A DNA stretch of 64,000 bases from the NCBI RefSeq assembly GCF_014205335.1, contig NZ_JACHNH010000001.1:2102501-2166500 (forward strand), read 5' to 3'. Under the pieces are notes generated by a model. The model searched no databases, was not told the origin of the DNA, and saw nothing but the letters and a program-made list of their open reading frames with translations. Positions 18,654-27,056 of this stretch are shown piece after piece (position 1 is the first letter of the stretch; each line of letters opens with the position of its first letter). A program made the translations under genes and the position numbers. The DNA comes from Amorphoplanes digitatis (GTDB taxonomy: Bacteria; Actinomycetota; Actinomycetes; Mycobacteriales; Micromonosporaceae).

Positions 18654-19703
18654 ATGCAGGACGCATGGCGGGCGTATCTCGAGCTGGCGCTCGGACTGAC
18701 CGAGGCGCCGCGCAAGAAGGCCCAACGGGTCGCGGGCGAGCTCGTGAACCGCGGCGGCGCGACGGCCGTTCAGCTACAGGGCCTGGTCGAGGACCTGTTG
18801 TCGACGGGCGTGGCCAACCGCGAGGCGCTGACCAACATCGTGCGCTACGAGGTGGACCGGGCGCTGGGGCTGGTGGGGCTGGCGACGGCCGACGAGGTCT
18901 CCGACCTGACCGACCGGGTGCGCGACCTGGAGCGGCAGCTGCGTGACGCCCGGTCGCGGGCGGGCGCGGAGCGCAACGGCGAGGCGACACCGGCCGTCGC
19001 CGTGCCGCCGGCCAAGAAGGCCGTGGCGAAGAAGGCGGTCGCGAAGAAGGCGGTCAAGGCCACCCCGAACGCGATGCCGGCCGCGGGCGCGCCGGTCACC
19101 CCGGCGCGCGTGGCACCCAAGCAGGCGGCTCCCGCCAAGGCCGCCCCCGCCGCCGCGGCACCCGCCGAGCCGGCTCCCGCCAAGTCCGCACCTGCCAAGT
19201 CGGCTCCCGCCAAGTCGGCCTCCGCCAAAGCCGCTCCCGCTAAGACCGCTCCCGCTAAGACGGCTCCCGCCAAGGCCGCTCCCGCCAAGGCTGCTCCTGC
19301 CAAGTCGGCTTCCGCCAAGGCCGCTCCGGGTAAGGCAGCGCCGGGCAAGGCGGCCAAGGCCGCGCAGGTCAAGGCCGCGCCGAGCACGGCCGAGCCGGGC
19401 GAGGCTGTCGGTGTCGACGCCGGCACCGCCGGGTCGGTGCCGCCGGCAGGCCCGTCGGGTGCGCCGCAGGCAGGCCCGTCGGGTGCTCCGGCGTCGCCGG
19501 GAAGCGGTGCGCCGGCCGGGGTCGGTACTCCGGCCGGGACCGTCGCCGCACCGACCGCGCCGGTGAAGGAGGCCGCGGCCGCCACGCCGCTCCCGCCCGT
19601 AGTCAAGAAGACCGCCGCCAAGAGGACCGCGGCGAAGAAGACGGCCGCCAAGAAGGCCGCACCGAAGACCACCGATTCCGCCGCGCCGGAGGCAACGCCG
19701 TGA
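18654..19703 (+). CDS. Helical protein with Lys/Ala/Pro-rich histone-like tail
   Basis: 349 residues from ATG 18654 after GGAGGGAG. The first ~105 residues are a conserved helical domain ([23 protein letters not shown], then a heptad-rich segment) similar to phasin/PhaF-like regulators of actinobacteria. Residues ~115-240 are repeats of [11 protein letters not shown] type. A Gly/Pro-rich linker and a second lysine block ([17 protein letters not shown]) close the protein. The basic repeats resemble the tails of Hup/AlgP-type nucleoid proteins, so nucleic-acid binding is likely. The stop overlaps the next start (GTGA). A possible -10 TAGCGT lies at 18607-18612. Confidence 0.88.
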   Translation: MQDAWRAYLELALGLTEAPRKKAQRVAGELVNRGGATAVQLQGLVEDLLSTGVANREALTNIVRYEVDRALGLVGLATADEVSDLTDRVRDLERQLRDARSRAGAERNGEATPAVAVPPAKKAVAKKAVAKKAVKATPNAMPAAGAPVTPARVAPKQAAPAKAAPAAAAPAEPAPAKSAPAKSAPAKSASAKAAPAKTAPAKTAPAKAAPAKAAPAKSASAKAAPGKAAPGKAAKAAQVKAAPSTAEPGEAVGVDAGTAGSVPPAGPSGAPQAGPSGAPASPGSGAPAGVGTPAGTVAAPTAPVKEAAAATPLPPVVKKTAAKRTAAKKTAAKKAAPKTTDSAAPEATP

Positions 19704-20056
19704 CCTACCCGAACCAGCAGCCGCCCGCGAGCCCGCGCCCCGCTCCGCCGCCCGGCGGTTTCCGGCCCGCGCCGCCACCGGGCGGCTTCCGCCCGGGACC
19801 GCCGCAGCAGCCAGCGCCGGCGTACGAGCCGGACGAGGCCCGGACGGCGGACGGTGACGACACCGCGCAGGGCGAGGAGCGCCTGCCCGTGGCGGCCCGG
19901 CCGGCCGGCGGCGAGCAGGGCACCGGGCATCCCGCCGTCGACGCGGTGCTGCGGTCGCTGGCCAACGCCGCCGCGCTCGCGCCGGGCGACCAGATCGCCG
20001 AGTACGAGGCCGCGCATCAGGTGCTCCAGGAGACGCTGGCTAGCATCGACCGCTGA
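19700..20056 (+). CDS. Small conserved protein upstream of tlyA (Rv1693-like)
   Basis: 118 residues. The N-terminal ~50 are Pro/Gly-rich with a duplicated PPPGGFRP unit. The C-terminal ~40 ([28 protein letters not shown] then LASIDR) match the short conserved actinobacterial protein encoded just before tlyA. Function unknown. The GTG start overlaps the previous stop by 4 nt. Confidence 0.85.
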   Translation: MTYPNQQPPASPRPAPPPGGFRPAPPPGGFRPGPPQQPAPAYEPDEARTADGDDTAQGEERLPVAARPAGGEQGTGHPAVDAVLRSLANAAALAPGDQIAEYEAAHQVLQETLASIDR

Positions 20057-20082
20057 CCCCGTACCCGAGAAGTTTGGATCCG

Positions 20083-20943
20083 ATGGCCCGCCGTGCGCGT
20101 CTCGACGCCGAGCTAGTCCGCCGCAAGCTGGCCCGGTCCCGGGAGCAGGCCGCCGCGCTCGTCGCGGCCGGCCGGGTCCAGGTCCGCGGCACGGTGGCGC
20201 AGAAGGTCGCCACCATGATCGACCCGGCCGATCCTGTCGTGGTCACCGGCGACGATCCGGCCACCGAGTACGTCTCCCGGGGCAGCCACAAGCTCGCCGG
20301 CGCCCTCGCGGCGTTCGGGCCGCTGGCGGTCAAGGGCCGGCGCTGCCTCGACGCGGGCGCCTCCACCGGCGGCTTCACCGACGTGCTGCTGCGTGAGGGC
20401 GCCGCCCGCGTCTACGCCGTCGACGTCGGCTACGGCCAGCTCGCCTGGCCGCTGCGCAACGACGAGCGGGTCACCGTCATGGAACGCACCAACGTGCGCA
20501 CCCTGACGCCGGACATGCTCGGCGGGCCGGTGGAGCTGACGGTCGCCGACCTCTCGTTCATCTCGCTGCGGCTGGTGCTGCCCGCGCTGGCCGGCTGCAC
20601 CGCGGCGGACGGCGATCTCGCGTTGATGGTCAAGCCGCAGTTCGAGGTCGGCAAGGAGCGGGTCGGCTCCGGCGGCGTCGTGCGTGACCCGCTGCTGCGC
20701 GCCGAGGCGGTCCTCGACGTTGCCGCGGCCGGCGCCGAGCTGGGCCTCGGCGTCGCCGGGGTCGCGGCGAGCCCGTTGCCCGGCCCGAGCGGCAACGTCG
20801 AGTTCTTCCTCTGGTTCCGCCGGGGCGCGCCGCCGGCCGACGAGGCCCGCGTGCACACCGTGGTCGCCGCCGGCCCGTCCGGGCAGGTAGCCTCCGCCGG
20901 GCCGGCATCGCCGTCGGTCCCTGTTCCGCTGGAGGATTCGTGA
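20083..20943 (+). CDS. tlyA: TlyA 16S/23S rRNA 2'-O-methyltransferase
   Basis: 286 residues from ATG 20083; an in-frame TTG at 20074 is weaker. The N-terminal S4 RNA-binding domain starts RRARLDAELVRRKLARSREQA. The FtsJ-like Rossmann methyltransferase begins at SHKLAGAL and carries SAM motif I DAGASTGGFTDVLL. TlyA methylates C1409 of 16S and C1920 of 23S rRNA and makes ribosomes sensitive to capreomycin. The stop overlaps nadK by 4 nt. Confidence 0.95.
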   Translation: MARRARLDAELVRRKLARSREQAAALVAAGRVQVRGTVAQKVATMIDPADPVVVTGDDPATEYVSRGSHKLAGALAAFGPLAVKGRRCLDAGASTGGFTDVLLREGAARVYAVDVGYGQLAWPLRNDERVTVMERTNVRTLTPDMLGGPVELTVADLSFISLRLVLPALAGCTAADGDLALMVKPQFEVGKERVGSGGVVRDPLLRAEAVLDVAAAGAELGLGVAGVAASPLPGPSGNVEFFLWFRRGAPPADEARVHTVVAAGPSGQVASAGPASPSVPVPLEDS

Positions 20944-21827
20944 CGCGGTCCGCGTTGCTGGTGACACATACCGGTCGCCGGCAGAGCACTCAGCATGCCC
21001 AGACCGTCGCCCGCGACCTGGTCGCGGCCGGTTTCGAGGTGCGCGTGCTCGCGCAGGAGGTCGCCGACCTCGAGCTGCCCGCCGGCGTCACGCCGGTCGA
21101 CGACCCGACGGCCGCGGAGGGCGTGGAGATCGTCTTCGCGCTCGGCGGCGACGGCACGTTCCTGCGCGCGGCCGAGCTGGCCCGCCCGGCGAAGGCGCCG
21201 CTGCTCGGCATCAACCTCGGCAAGGTCGGCTTCCTGGCCGAGGCCGAGCTGACAAACATCGACCAGACGGTGCGCGACATCGTCGCCGGCGACTACACGG
21301 TCGACGAGCGGCTCACCCTGGACGTGCGCGCCGAGTACGACGGCCGGCTGATCGCCGACTCGTGGGCGCTCAACGAGGTGAGTGTCGAGAAGGGTCAGCG
21401 GGCGCAGATGCTCGAGCTGCTCGTCGACGTGGACGGGCGGCCGCTGTCGCGGTACGGCTGCGACGGCGTCGTGTGCGCCACGCCGACCGGCTCGACGGCG
21501 TACGCGTTCTCGGCCGGCGGCCCGGTGGTGTGGCCGGAGGTCGAGGCGCTGCTGCTCGTGCCGATCAGCGCGCACGCCCTGTTCAGCAGGCCGATCGTCA
21601 CCGCGCCGACCTCGCGGTTCGTGCTGACCGTCGACCCGTACACGTCGTTCGCGGTGCTCTGCTGCGACGGCCGGCGCACCTGGGACCTGCCGCCGGGCGC
21701 GCAGGTCACGGTCCAGCGTGGCGAGCTTCCGGTACGGCTGGTCCGGCTCGCGCCCCGGCCCTTCACCGACACGCTGGTGGCCAAGTTCGCGCTACCGGTC
21801 GACGGCTGGAGAGGTAACCGCCGCTGA
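20940..21827 (+). CDS. nadK: NAD kinase
   Basis: 295 residues. The diacylglycerol-kinase-fold signature is ALGGDGTFLRAAEL, followed by GINLGKVGFLAEAE, the NEVSVEKG segment and the ATPTGSTAYAFSAGGPVV active-site loop. It makes NADP from NAD. GTG start coupled to tlyA. Confidence 0.96.
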   Translation: MTRSALLVTHTGRRQSTQHAQTVARDLVAAGFEVRVLAQEVADLELPAGVTPVDDPTAAEGVEIVFALGGDGTFLRAAELARPAKAPLLGINLGKVGFLAEAELTNIDQTVRDIVAGDYTVDERLTLDVRAEYDGRLIADSWALNEVSVEKGQRAQMLELLVDVDGRPLSRYGCDGVVCATPTGSTAYAFSAGGPVVWPEVEALLLVPISAHALFSRPIVTAPTSRFVLTVDPYTSFAVLCCDGRRTWDLPPGAQVTVQRGELPVRLVRLAPRPFTDTLVAKFALPVDGWRGNRR

Positions 21828-21828
21828 T

Positions 21829-21909
21829 CGAGGATTGTTCGCGACCGACCTCGACCCGGACCGTCCCGCAGGCCGTGCACGCGGTCTCCACCGTCGCGAA
21901 CAATCCTCG
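21829..21909. repeat. Long perfect inverted repeat between nadK and recN
   Basis: CGAGGATTGTTCGCGAC (21829-21845) and its exact complement (21893-21909) form 17-bp arms around a 47-nt spacer, just after the nadK stop. It may be the terminator of the tlyA-nadK operon or a site acting on the recN promoter 22 nt downstream. It does not match the actinobacterial LexA box in full. Confidence 0.65.
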
Positions 21910-21930
21910 TCGGTCGGGGGCGGTGGGCAA

Positions 21931-21953
21931 TTGTCGGTGTGCACCGATACCCT
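21931..21953 (+). promoter_or_regulatory. PafBC-type (RecA-NDp) DNA-damage promoter of recN
   Basis: TTGTCGGTG (21931-21939), 8 nt, then TACCCT (21948-21953) is an exact match to TTGTCRGTG-N8-TAN3T. That is the consensus of the LexA-independent, PafBC-dependent mitomycin-responsive promoters of actinobacteria. Transcription would start at about 21960-21961, at the recN start codon. Confidence 0.85.
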
Positions 21954-21960
21954 TCGGCCT

Positions 21961-23718
21961 GTGCTGGAGGAACTGCGCATCACCGGGCTTGGCGTCATCG
22001 ATGACACGACACTGCGACTGACCACGGGCATGAATGCCATCACCGGTGAGACCGGCGCCGGCAAGACCATGGTGGTGACCGGGCTGGGGCTGCTGTTCGG
22101 CGGCCGCGCCGACGCCGGCCGCGTCCGCGCGGATCCCGGCCGGGCGGTGGTCGAGGGCCGGCTGCGGCTGGCCGGCTCGCTCGGCGACGCCCTGCAGACG
22201 CGCATCACCGACGCCGGCGGCGAGCTGGACGACGACGGGTCGGTGCTGCTGAGCCGCACGGTGACCATCGAGGGCCGCTCGCGGGCGCACGTCGGCGGGC
22301 GCAGCATGCCGGTGGCGATGCTCAGCGAGGTCGGCGAGCAGGTGGTGGCCGTGCACGGCCAGTCGGACCAGCTGCGCCTGCTGCGCCCGGCCGAGCAGCG
22401 CGCCGCGCTGGACCGCTTCGCCGGCGCCGAGCACGAGAAGCTGCTGGAGACCTACCGGGAGGCGTTCACCCGCTGGCGCGCCGTTGTCGAGGATCTCGCC
22501 GACCGGCGCCGGCACGCGCGTGAGCGCAGCCAGGAGGCCGACCTGCTGACCCTCGGCCTCGACGAGATCAGCCGGGTGGACCCGCAGCCGGGCGAGGACG
22601 ACGACCTGCGCGCCGAGGTGCAGCGCCTCGAGCACGCCGAGGGGCTGCGCACGGCCGCCTCGCTGGCCGCGCAGGCGCTCGCCGGCGGCGTCGAGGCCAC
22701 CGAGGAGACGCCGGACGCGACCCTGCTGCTGGGCACCGCGCGGCGCACCCTGGAGGCGCAGGCCGCCGTCGACCCGGCGCTCAGCGAGCTCGCGGCCCGG
22801 ATCGAGGAGGCCGCCACGCTGGTGGGCGACGTCTCCGCGGAGCTGTCGGCCTACCTGAGCGCGCTGGACGCCGACCCGGCCCGGCTCGAGGTCATCTACG
22901 AGCGGCGCGCGGCGCTGCGGGCGCTCACCCGCAAGTACGCCGACGACGTCGAGGGCGTCATCGCCTGGGCGGAGAACGCGCGGACCCGGCTGGCCGCGCT
23001 GGACAGCTCCGACGAGCTGCTCGAGGAGCTGGACCGGGAGCGGCTGCGCATCGCCGCGACCGTCGGCGAGCTCGCCGCGCGGCTGACCGCCGCCCGGGCC
23101 GAGGCCGCCGGGCGGTTCGCCGAGCAGGTAAGCGTCGAGCTGACCGGGCTGGCGATGCCGCACGCCCGGGTCGAGATCGCCGTGCAGCCGCGGACCGCCG
23201 GGCGCGACGAGCCGACGGTGACCGTCGACGGCGCCGAGGTCGCGGCCGGTCCCGACGGCGCGGACGAGATCGAGCTGCGGCTGATCGCGCACCCCGGCGC
23301 CCCGGCGCTGCCGTTGCAGAAGGGCGCCTCCGGCGGGGAGCTGTCCCGGGTCATGCTGGCCATAGAGGTGGTGTTCGCCGGGGCCGGCGGGCCGCCGACG
23401 CTGGTGTTCGACGAGGTCGACGCCGGCGTGGGCGGGCAGGCCGCGGTGGAGATCGGCCGGCGGCTGGCCCGGCTGGCGCGCACACACCAGGTGCTTGTCG
23501 TCACCCACCTGCCGCAGGTGGCCGCGTTCGCCGACCGGCACCTGGTGGTCGCGAAGGACACCGGCGGGGCGATCACCACAAGCGGGGTGCGCATCGTCGA
23601 GGAGACCGAGCGGGCGCGGGAGCTGGCCCGGATGCTGGCCGGCCTGCCGGACTCGGACCTGGGCATCGCGCACGCCGAGGAGTTGCTGGCGGTCGCCGAC
23701 CGGGAAAAGCGCGGCTGA
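21961..23718 (+). CDS. recN: DNA repair protein RecN
   Basis: 585 residues. GTG 21961 is chosen because it lies about 7 nt after the -10 hexamer, implying a leaderless mRNA, and no Shine-Dalgarno is visible. SMC-like ATPase: Walker A GETGAGKTMVV near residue 36, long coiled-coil arms, ABC signature GGELSRVMLA, Walker B LVFDEVDAGVGG and the TH-LPQVAA segment. Acts in double-strand-break repair. Expression is predicted to be DNA-damage inducible through PafBC. Confidence 0.96.
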   Translation: MLEELRITGLGVIDDTTLRLTTGMNAITGETGAGKTMVVTGLGLLFGGRADAGRVRADPGRAVVEGRLRLAGSLGDALQTRITDAGGELDDDGSVLLSRTVTIEGRSRAHVGGRSMPVAMLSEVGEQVVAVHGQSDQLRLLRPAEQRAALDRFAGAEHEKLLETYREAFTRWRAVVEDLADRRRHARERSQEADLLTLGLDEISRVDPQPGEDDDLRAEVQRLEHAEGLRTAASLAAQALAGGVEATEETPDATLLLGTARRTLEAQAAVDPALSELAARIEEAATLVGDVSAELSAYLSALDADPARLEVIYERRAALRALTRKYADDVEGVIAWAENARTRLAALDSSDELLEELDRERLRIAATVGELAARLTAARAEAAGRFAEQVSVELTGLAMPHARVEIAVQPRTAGRDEPTVTVDGAEVAAGPDGADEIELRLIAHPGAPALPLQKGASGGELSRVMLAIEVVFAGAGGPPTLVFDEVDAGVGGQAAVEIGRRLARLARTHQVLVVTHLPQVAAFADRHLVVAKDTGGAITTSGVRIVEETERARELARMLAGLPDSDLGIAHAEELLAVADREKRG

Positions 23719-23769
23719 CCGGGCCCGTGAACGGTGAATACTGCGCAGAGTGACGGCTGTTTGTCGCTT

Positions 23770-23778
23770 TTGTCGGTG
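23770..23778 (+). promoter_or_regulatory. Second TTGTCGGTG element, upstream of steA
   Basis: An exact copy of the -35 part of the PafBC-type promoter lies 54 nt upstream of steA. At the expected spacing the -10 reads CATGTC, which is a poor TAN3T. It is either a weak damage-responsive promoter or chance. Confidence 0.35.
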
Positions 23779-23832
23779 ACCTTGTGCATGTCGCGTGGGT
23801 GATGCATGAAATGGCATGTCAGGATGGCCGGG

Positions 23833-25011
23833 ATGCGACTACCCACCTTGCGCCGGACCCGGAGCGTCGAACCGGGAGCTGTCTCCGGCACCGCCCGACT
23901 CGACCGCCGGACCAAGCGCCTGGTCGGACGGCTGCGTCCGGGTGACATCGCGATCATCGACCACGTCGACATCGACCGGGTCGCCGCCGACTCGCTGGTC
24001 GCCGTCGGCGTCGCCGCCGTGCTCAACGTCAAGCCCTCGATCTCCGGGCGATACCCGAACCTCGGCCCCGAGGTGCTGATCCAGGCCGGCATCGTGCTCG
24101 TCGACGACCTGGGCGACGAGGTCTTCGACCGGATCAGCGAGGGCGCCCTGGTCAGCGTCGACGGCGACACCGTGCTGCTCGACGGCGAGCCCGTCGCCAG
24201 CGGGATCGCGCAGGACACCCAGACCGTCGCCGCCGCCATGGCCGACGCCCGCGAGGGCCTGTCCGTGCAGCTCGAGGCGTTCGCCGCCAACACCATGGAC
24301 TACCTCAAGCAGGAGCGCGACCTGCTGCTCGACGGCGTCGGCGTGCCGGACGTGCAGACGCAGATCTCCGGCCGGCACGCGCTGATCGTCGTGCGCGGCT
24401 ACGACTACAAGGCCGACCTGGACGTGCTGCGGCCATACATCCGCGAGTTCAAGCCGGTGCTGATCGGCGTCGACGGCGGCGCCGACGCGCTCGTCGAGAC
24501 CGGCTACACGCCGGACATCATCATCGGCGACATGGACTCGGTCACCGACGACGTGCTGCGCTGCGGCGCCGAGATCATCGTGCACGCGTACCCGGACGGG
24601 CGCGCGCCCGGGCTGGACCGGGTGCACGGGCTCGGCGTGCAGGCGGTGACGTTCCCGGCGGCGGCGACGAGCGAGGACCTGGCCATGCTGCTGGCCGACG
24701 ACAAGGGCGCGACGCTGATCGTCGCGGTCGGCACGCACGCCAACCTGGTCGAGTTCCTGGACAAGGGCCGTGGCGGCATGGCATCGACGTTCCTGACCCG
24801 GCTCAAGGTCGGCGGCAAGCTGGTCGACGCCAAGGGCGTGAGCCGGCTCTACAAGCAGAACATCTCCGGCTCGTCCCTGCTGCTGCTCGTGCTGTCCGCG
24901 ATCGCGGCGATGGCCTCGGCGGTCGCGGTTTCCACGGTCGGCAAGGCCTATCTCTCCGTGGTGTCCGAGTGGTGGGACAATCTGGTCTTCCAATTAGGGC
25001 AGCTTTTCTAA
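23833..25011 (+). CDS. steA: SteA-like protein (cell separation, TPK-like domain)
   Basis: 392 residues from ATG 23833 (MRLPTLRRT), the start that fits the family, with AGGATGG upstream. ATGs at 23806 and 23824 are alternatives. It begins with a conserved TARLDRRTKRLVGRLRPGDIAIIDH segment. The middle region carries GVDGGADALVETGYTPDIIIGDMDSV, typical of the thiamin-pyrophosphokinase-like fold. It ends with one transmembrane helix (SSLLLLVLSAIAAMASAVAVS). The Corynebacterium homologue SteA acts with SteB to regulate cell-wall hydrolysis in daughter-cell separation. Confidence 0.88.
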   Translation: MRLPTLRRTRSVEPGAVSGTARLDRRTKRLVGRLRPGDIAIIDHVDIDRVAADSLVAVGVAAVLNVKPSISGRYPNLGPEVLIQAGIVLVDDLGDEVFDRISEGALVSVDGDTVLLDGEPVASGIAQDTQTVAAAMADAREGLSVQLEAFAANTMDYLKQERDLLLDGVGVPDVQTQISGRHALIVVRGYDYKADLDVLRPYIREFKPVLIGVDGGADALVETGYTPDIIIGDMDSVTDDVLRCGAEIIVHAYPDGRAPGLDRVHGLGVQAVTFPAAATSEDLAMLLADDKGATLIVAVGTHANLVEFLDKGRGGMASTFLTRLKVGGKLVDAKGVSRLYKQNISGSSLLLLVLSAIAAMASAVAVSTVGKAYLSVVSEWWDNLVFQLGQLF

Positions 25012-25038
25012 TCCGCGAGTGACCAAGAGGCTTTTGGC

Positions 25039-25968
25039 GTGATCAACTTCCGGTACCACGTGGTGTCCCTCACCGCGGTCTTCCTTGCCCTGGCCATCGG
25101 GCTGGTGGTCGGCACGGCCGCGCTCAACGGGCCGGTCGCCGACACCCTCAAGGACCGCGTCGACGCGCTGAGCAAGGACAACAGCAACTACCGCGAGCAG
25201 GCGAACCAGTACCGCGAGGAGCTCAACCGCACGCAGGACTTCGCCACCGAGATCTCGCCCGCGCTGCTGGGCGGCAAGCTCGCCGGGCGCAAGATCCTGG
25301 TGATGGTGCTGCCCAGCGGCCAGGACTACGCCGAGGGCGTCACCGCGATGCTCAAGGTCGCCGGCGCCCGGATCACCGGCACGGTCACCGTGCAGGACAA
25401 GTTCTTCGACCCGGCGAACGCCTACGAGCTGCTGAAGCTGGCCGACAAGGCCTCGCAGCCGACCGTGCCCGCCGAGGGGCTGCCGCTCAACAGCGACGGC
25501 GTCGAGACCTCCAGCGCGCTGCTCGCCGTCGCGCTGCTGCAGCGGCCCGTGCCGGTGACGCCCGCGGACCTGACGGCGGTGCTCACGGCGTACACCGAGC
25601 CGGGCTACATCGCGGTCTCCGACGAGGTGGCGCCGGGCGCGGAGGCCACAGTCGTGGTCTCGGGCCTGCCGCCGGTCGACCGTGACGCCGCGAAGAAGAA
25701 CCAGAACGCGGTGACGTTCACGACCCAGTTCGCCAAGGACCGGCCGCTGGTCGTCGGCGGCAACGGCATCGGCGACGGCAACCTGGTCGCCGAGGTCCGC
25801 GCCGACCCGACCCTGGTCAAGGGCATCTCGACGGTCGACAACGTGAGCACCGAGCAGGGCCAGCTGGCGACCGCGATGACCGTGGTGGAGCGGGTGGTGG
25901 CCGGCAAGGTCGGCCACTACGGCCTGTCGGCGGGCGCCACGTCGCAGGTGCCCAAGGTCGCGGGCTGA
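25039..25968 (+). CDS. steB: SteB/MctB-family membrane-anchored protein
   Basis: 309 residues with GTG start 25039 after AGAGG. An N-terminal signal-anchor helix (VVSLTAVFLALAIGLVVGTAAL) is followed by a coiled coil (about 40-70) and a long extracytoplasmic alpha/beta domain. The homologue in M. tuberculosis (Rv1698, MctB) was described as a copper-efflux-linked outer-membrane protein, and in Corynebacterium as SteB, the partner of SteA. The 27-nt distance to steA and conserved order support the SteA-SteB pairing. Confidence 0.88.
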   Translation: MINFRYHVVSLTAVFLALAIGLVVGTAALNGPVADTLKDRVDALSKDNSNYREQANQYREELNRTQDFATEISPALLGGKLAGRKILVMVLPSGQDYAEGVTAMLKVAGARITGTVTVQDKFFDPANAYELLKLADKASQPTVPAEGLPLNSDGVETSSALLAVALLQRPVPVTPADLTAVLTAYTEPGYIAVSDEVAPGAEATVVVSGLPPVDRDAAKKNQNAVTFTTQFAKDRPLVVGGNGIGDGNLVAEVRADPTLVKGISTVDNVSTEQGQLATAMTVVERVVAGKVGHYGLSAGATSQVPKVAG

Positions 25969-26077
25969 CCTGCGGCCTGACCCGCGGGCGGCGCGTCCGT
26001 GCCGCCGAGCCGGGACCGCCTAGACTCGGCGGTCGGCCGCGCAGGGGTGCGGCCCGGCGAGGCGGGAGTTCACACCA

Positions 26078-26944
26078 ATGGCCACTCGGGTCGTGAAGTC
26101 GTTCGGGATCGGCGCCCTGGTGGCCCGCGCCGCCCTGGCCTGGATCCGTAGCGATCCGCGCGCCGCCCAGCTGGAGCGGACCAACTTCCACGGCCGTACG
26201 GTCACCCTCGCGGGTGGTCCCGCGCTCGCCGCGGGCGCCACCGTCGCCGCGGCCGCCGGCGCGCCGAGCGCCGCGGTGGCCGCGGCCGTGCTCACCGCGG
26301 GCACCACGTCCGGCGCGGTCGGCTTCTACGACGACATGGTCGGCAACCGGCCCGAGCAGAAGTCCGCGAAGGGCTTCGCCGGGCACCTCGGCGCGCTGCG
26401 CGAGGGCCGGGTCACCAGCGGCATGATCAAGATCGCCGGACTCGGCGCCGCCGGGCTCGCCGCCGCCGCGCTGCTCGCGCGCGACCCGGGCGTGCGCGCA
26501 CACCGCGGTCGCCGCCGGGGTGGCGCCGTGCGCCGCACGACCGACGTGCTGCTGGGCGCCGGGGTCATCGCCGGCACTGCCAACCTGGTCAACCTGCTTG
26601 ATCTGCGCCCCGGGCGCGCGCTGAAGGCGGGCACGCTGATCGGCACGTCGCTCGCGGTCGGCCGCGGCGCCGGCGTCGCCGCCGGGACGCTCGGCGCGGG
26701 CGCGGCGCTGCTCCCGTCGGACCTGGGCGAGGAGATCATGCTCGGCGACTCGGGCGCCAACGCGCTCGGCGCGCTGCTCGGGGTGGCCCTGGCGGCCCGG
26801 ACCGGGCCCGCCGGGCGCGCCGTCGCCCTGACCGTGCTGGCCGGGCTGACCGCCGCCAGCGAGAAGGTCAGCTTCACCAAGGTCATCCAGGACACGCCGT
26901 GGCTGCGCGAGCTGGACGCGCTGGGCCGCCGGCCCGCGGAATGA
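26078..26944 (+). CDS. MraY/WecA-like glycosyl-phosphate transferase homologue
   Basis: 288 residues, hydrophobic, starting after CGGGAG. It retains the landmarks of the polyprenyl-phosphate GlcNAc/MurNAc-peptide phosphotransferase family: FYDDMVG with following GHLGALREG, the NLVNLLDLRPGRALK loop (NxxNxxDGxxGL position) and MLGDSGANALGALLG. It is shorter than MraY, so some helices may be missing or merged. It is probably cytoplasmic-membrane and acts in lipid-linked sugar synthesis next to murJ and a GT4 gene. Substrate unknown. Confidence 0.75.
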   Translation: MATRVVKSFGIGALVARAALAWIRSDPRAAQLERTNFHGRTVTLAGGPALAAGATVAAAAGAPSAAVAAAVLTAGTTSGAVGFYDDMVGNRPEQKSAKGFAGHLGALREGRVTSGMIKIAGLGAAGLAAAALLARDPGVRAHRGRRRGGAVRRTTDVLLGAGVIAGTANLVNLLDLRPGRALKAGTLIGTSLAVGRGAGVAAGTLGAGAALLPSDLGEEIMLGDSGANALGALLGVALAARTGPAGRAVALTVLAGLTAASEKVSFTKVIQDTPWLRELDALGRRPAE

Positions 26945-27056
26945 CGGGCGGACCGGACCAGGACCTCGCCGGGACCAGGGGGAGTCGCGCGGGTCATGGC
27001 GGCCTGCGCCGGGCCCCGCTCGCGACGCGCAACCTGGACCTCGGCTCGGCGACGCC

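Noticed and set aside
21829..21909. LexA/SOS box upstream of recN
   Set aside because: The arms contain GTTCGCGA and TCGCGAAC, but not the spaced CGAACRNRYGTTYG pattern. The PafBC element explains the damage control better.
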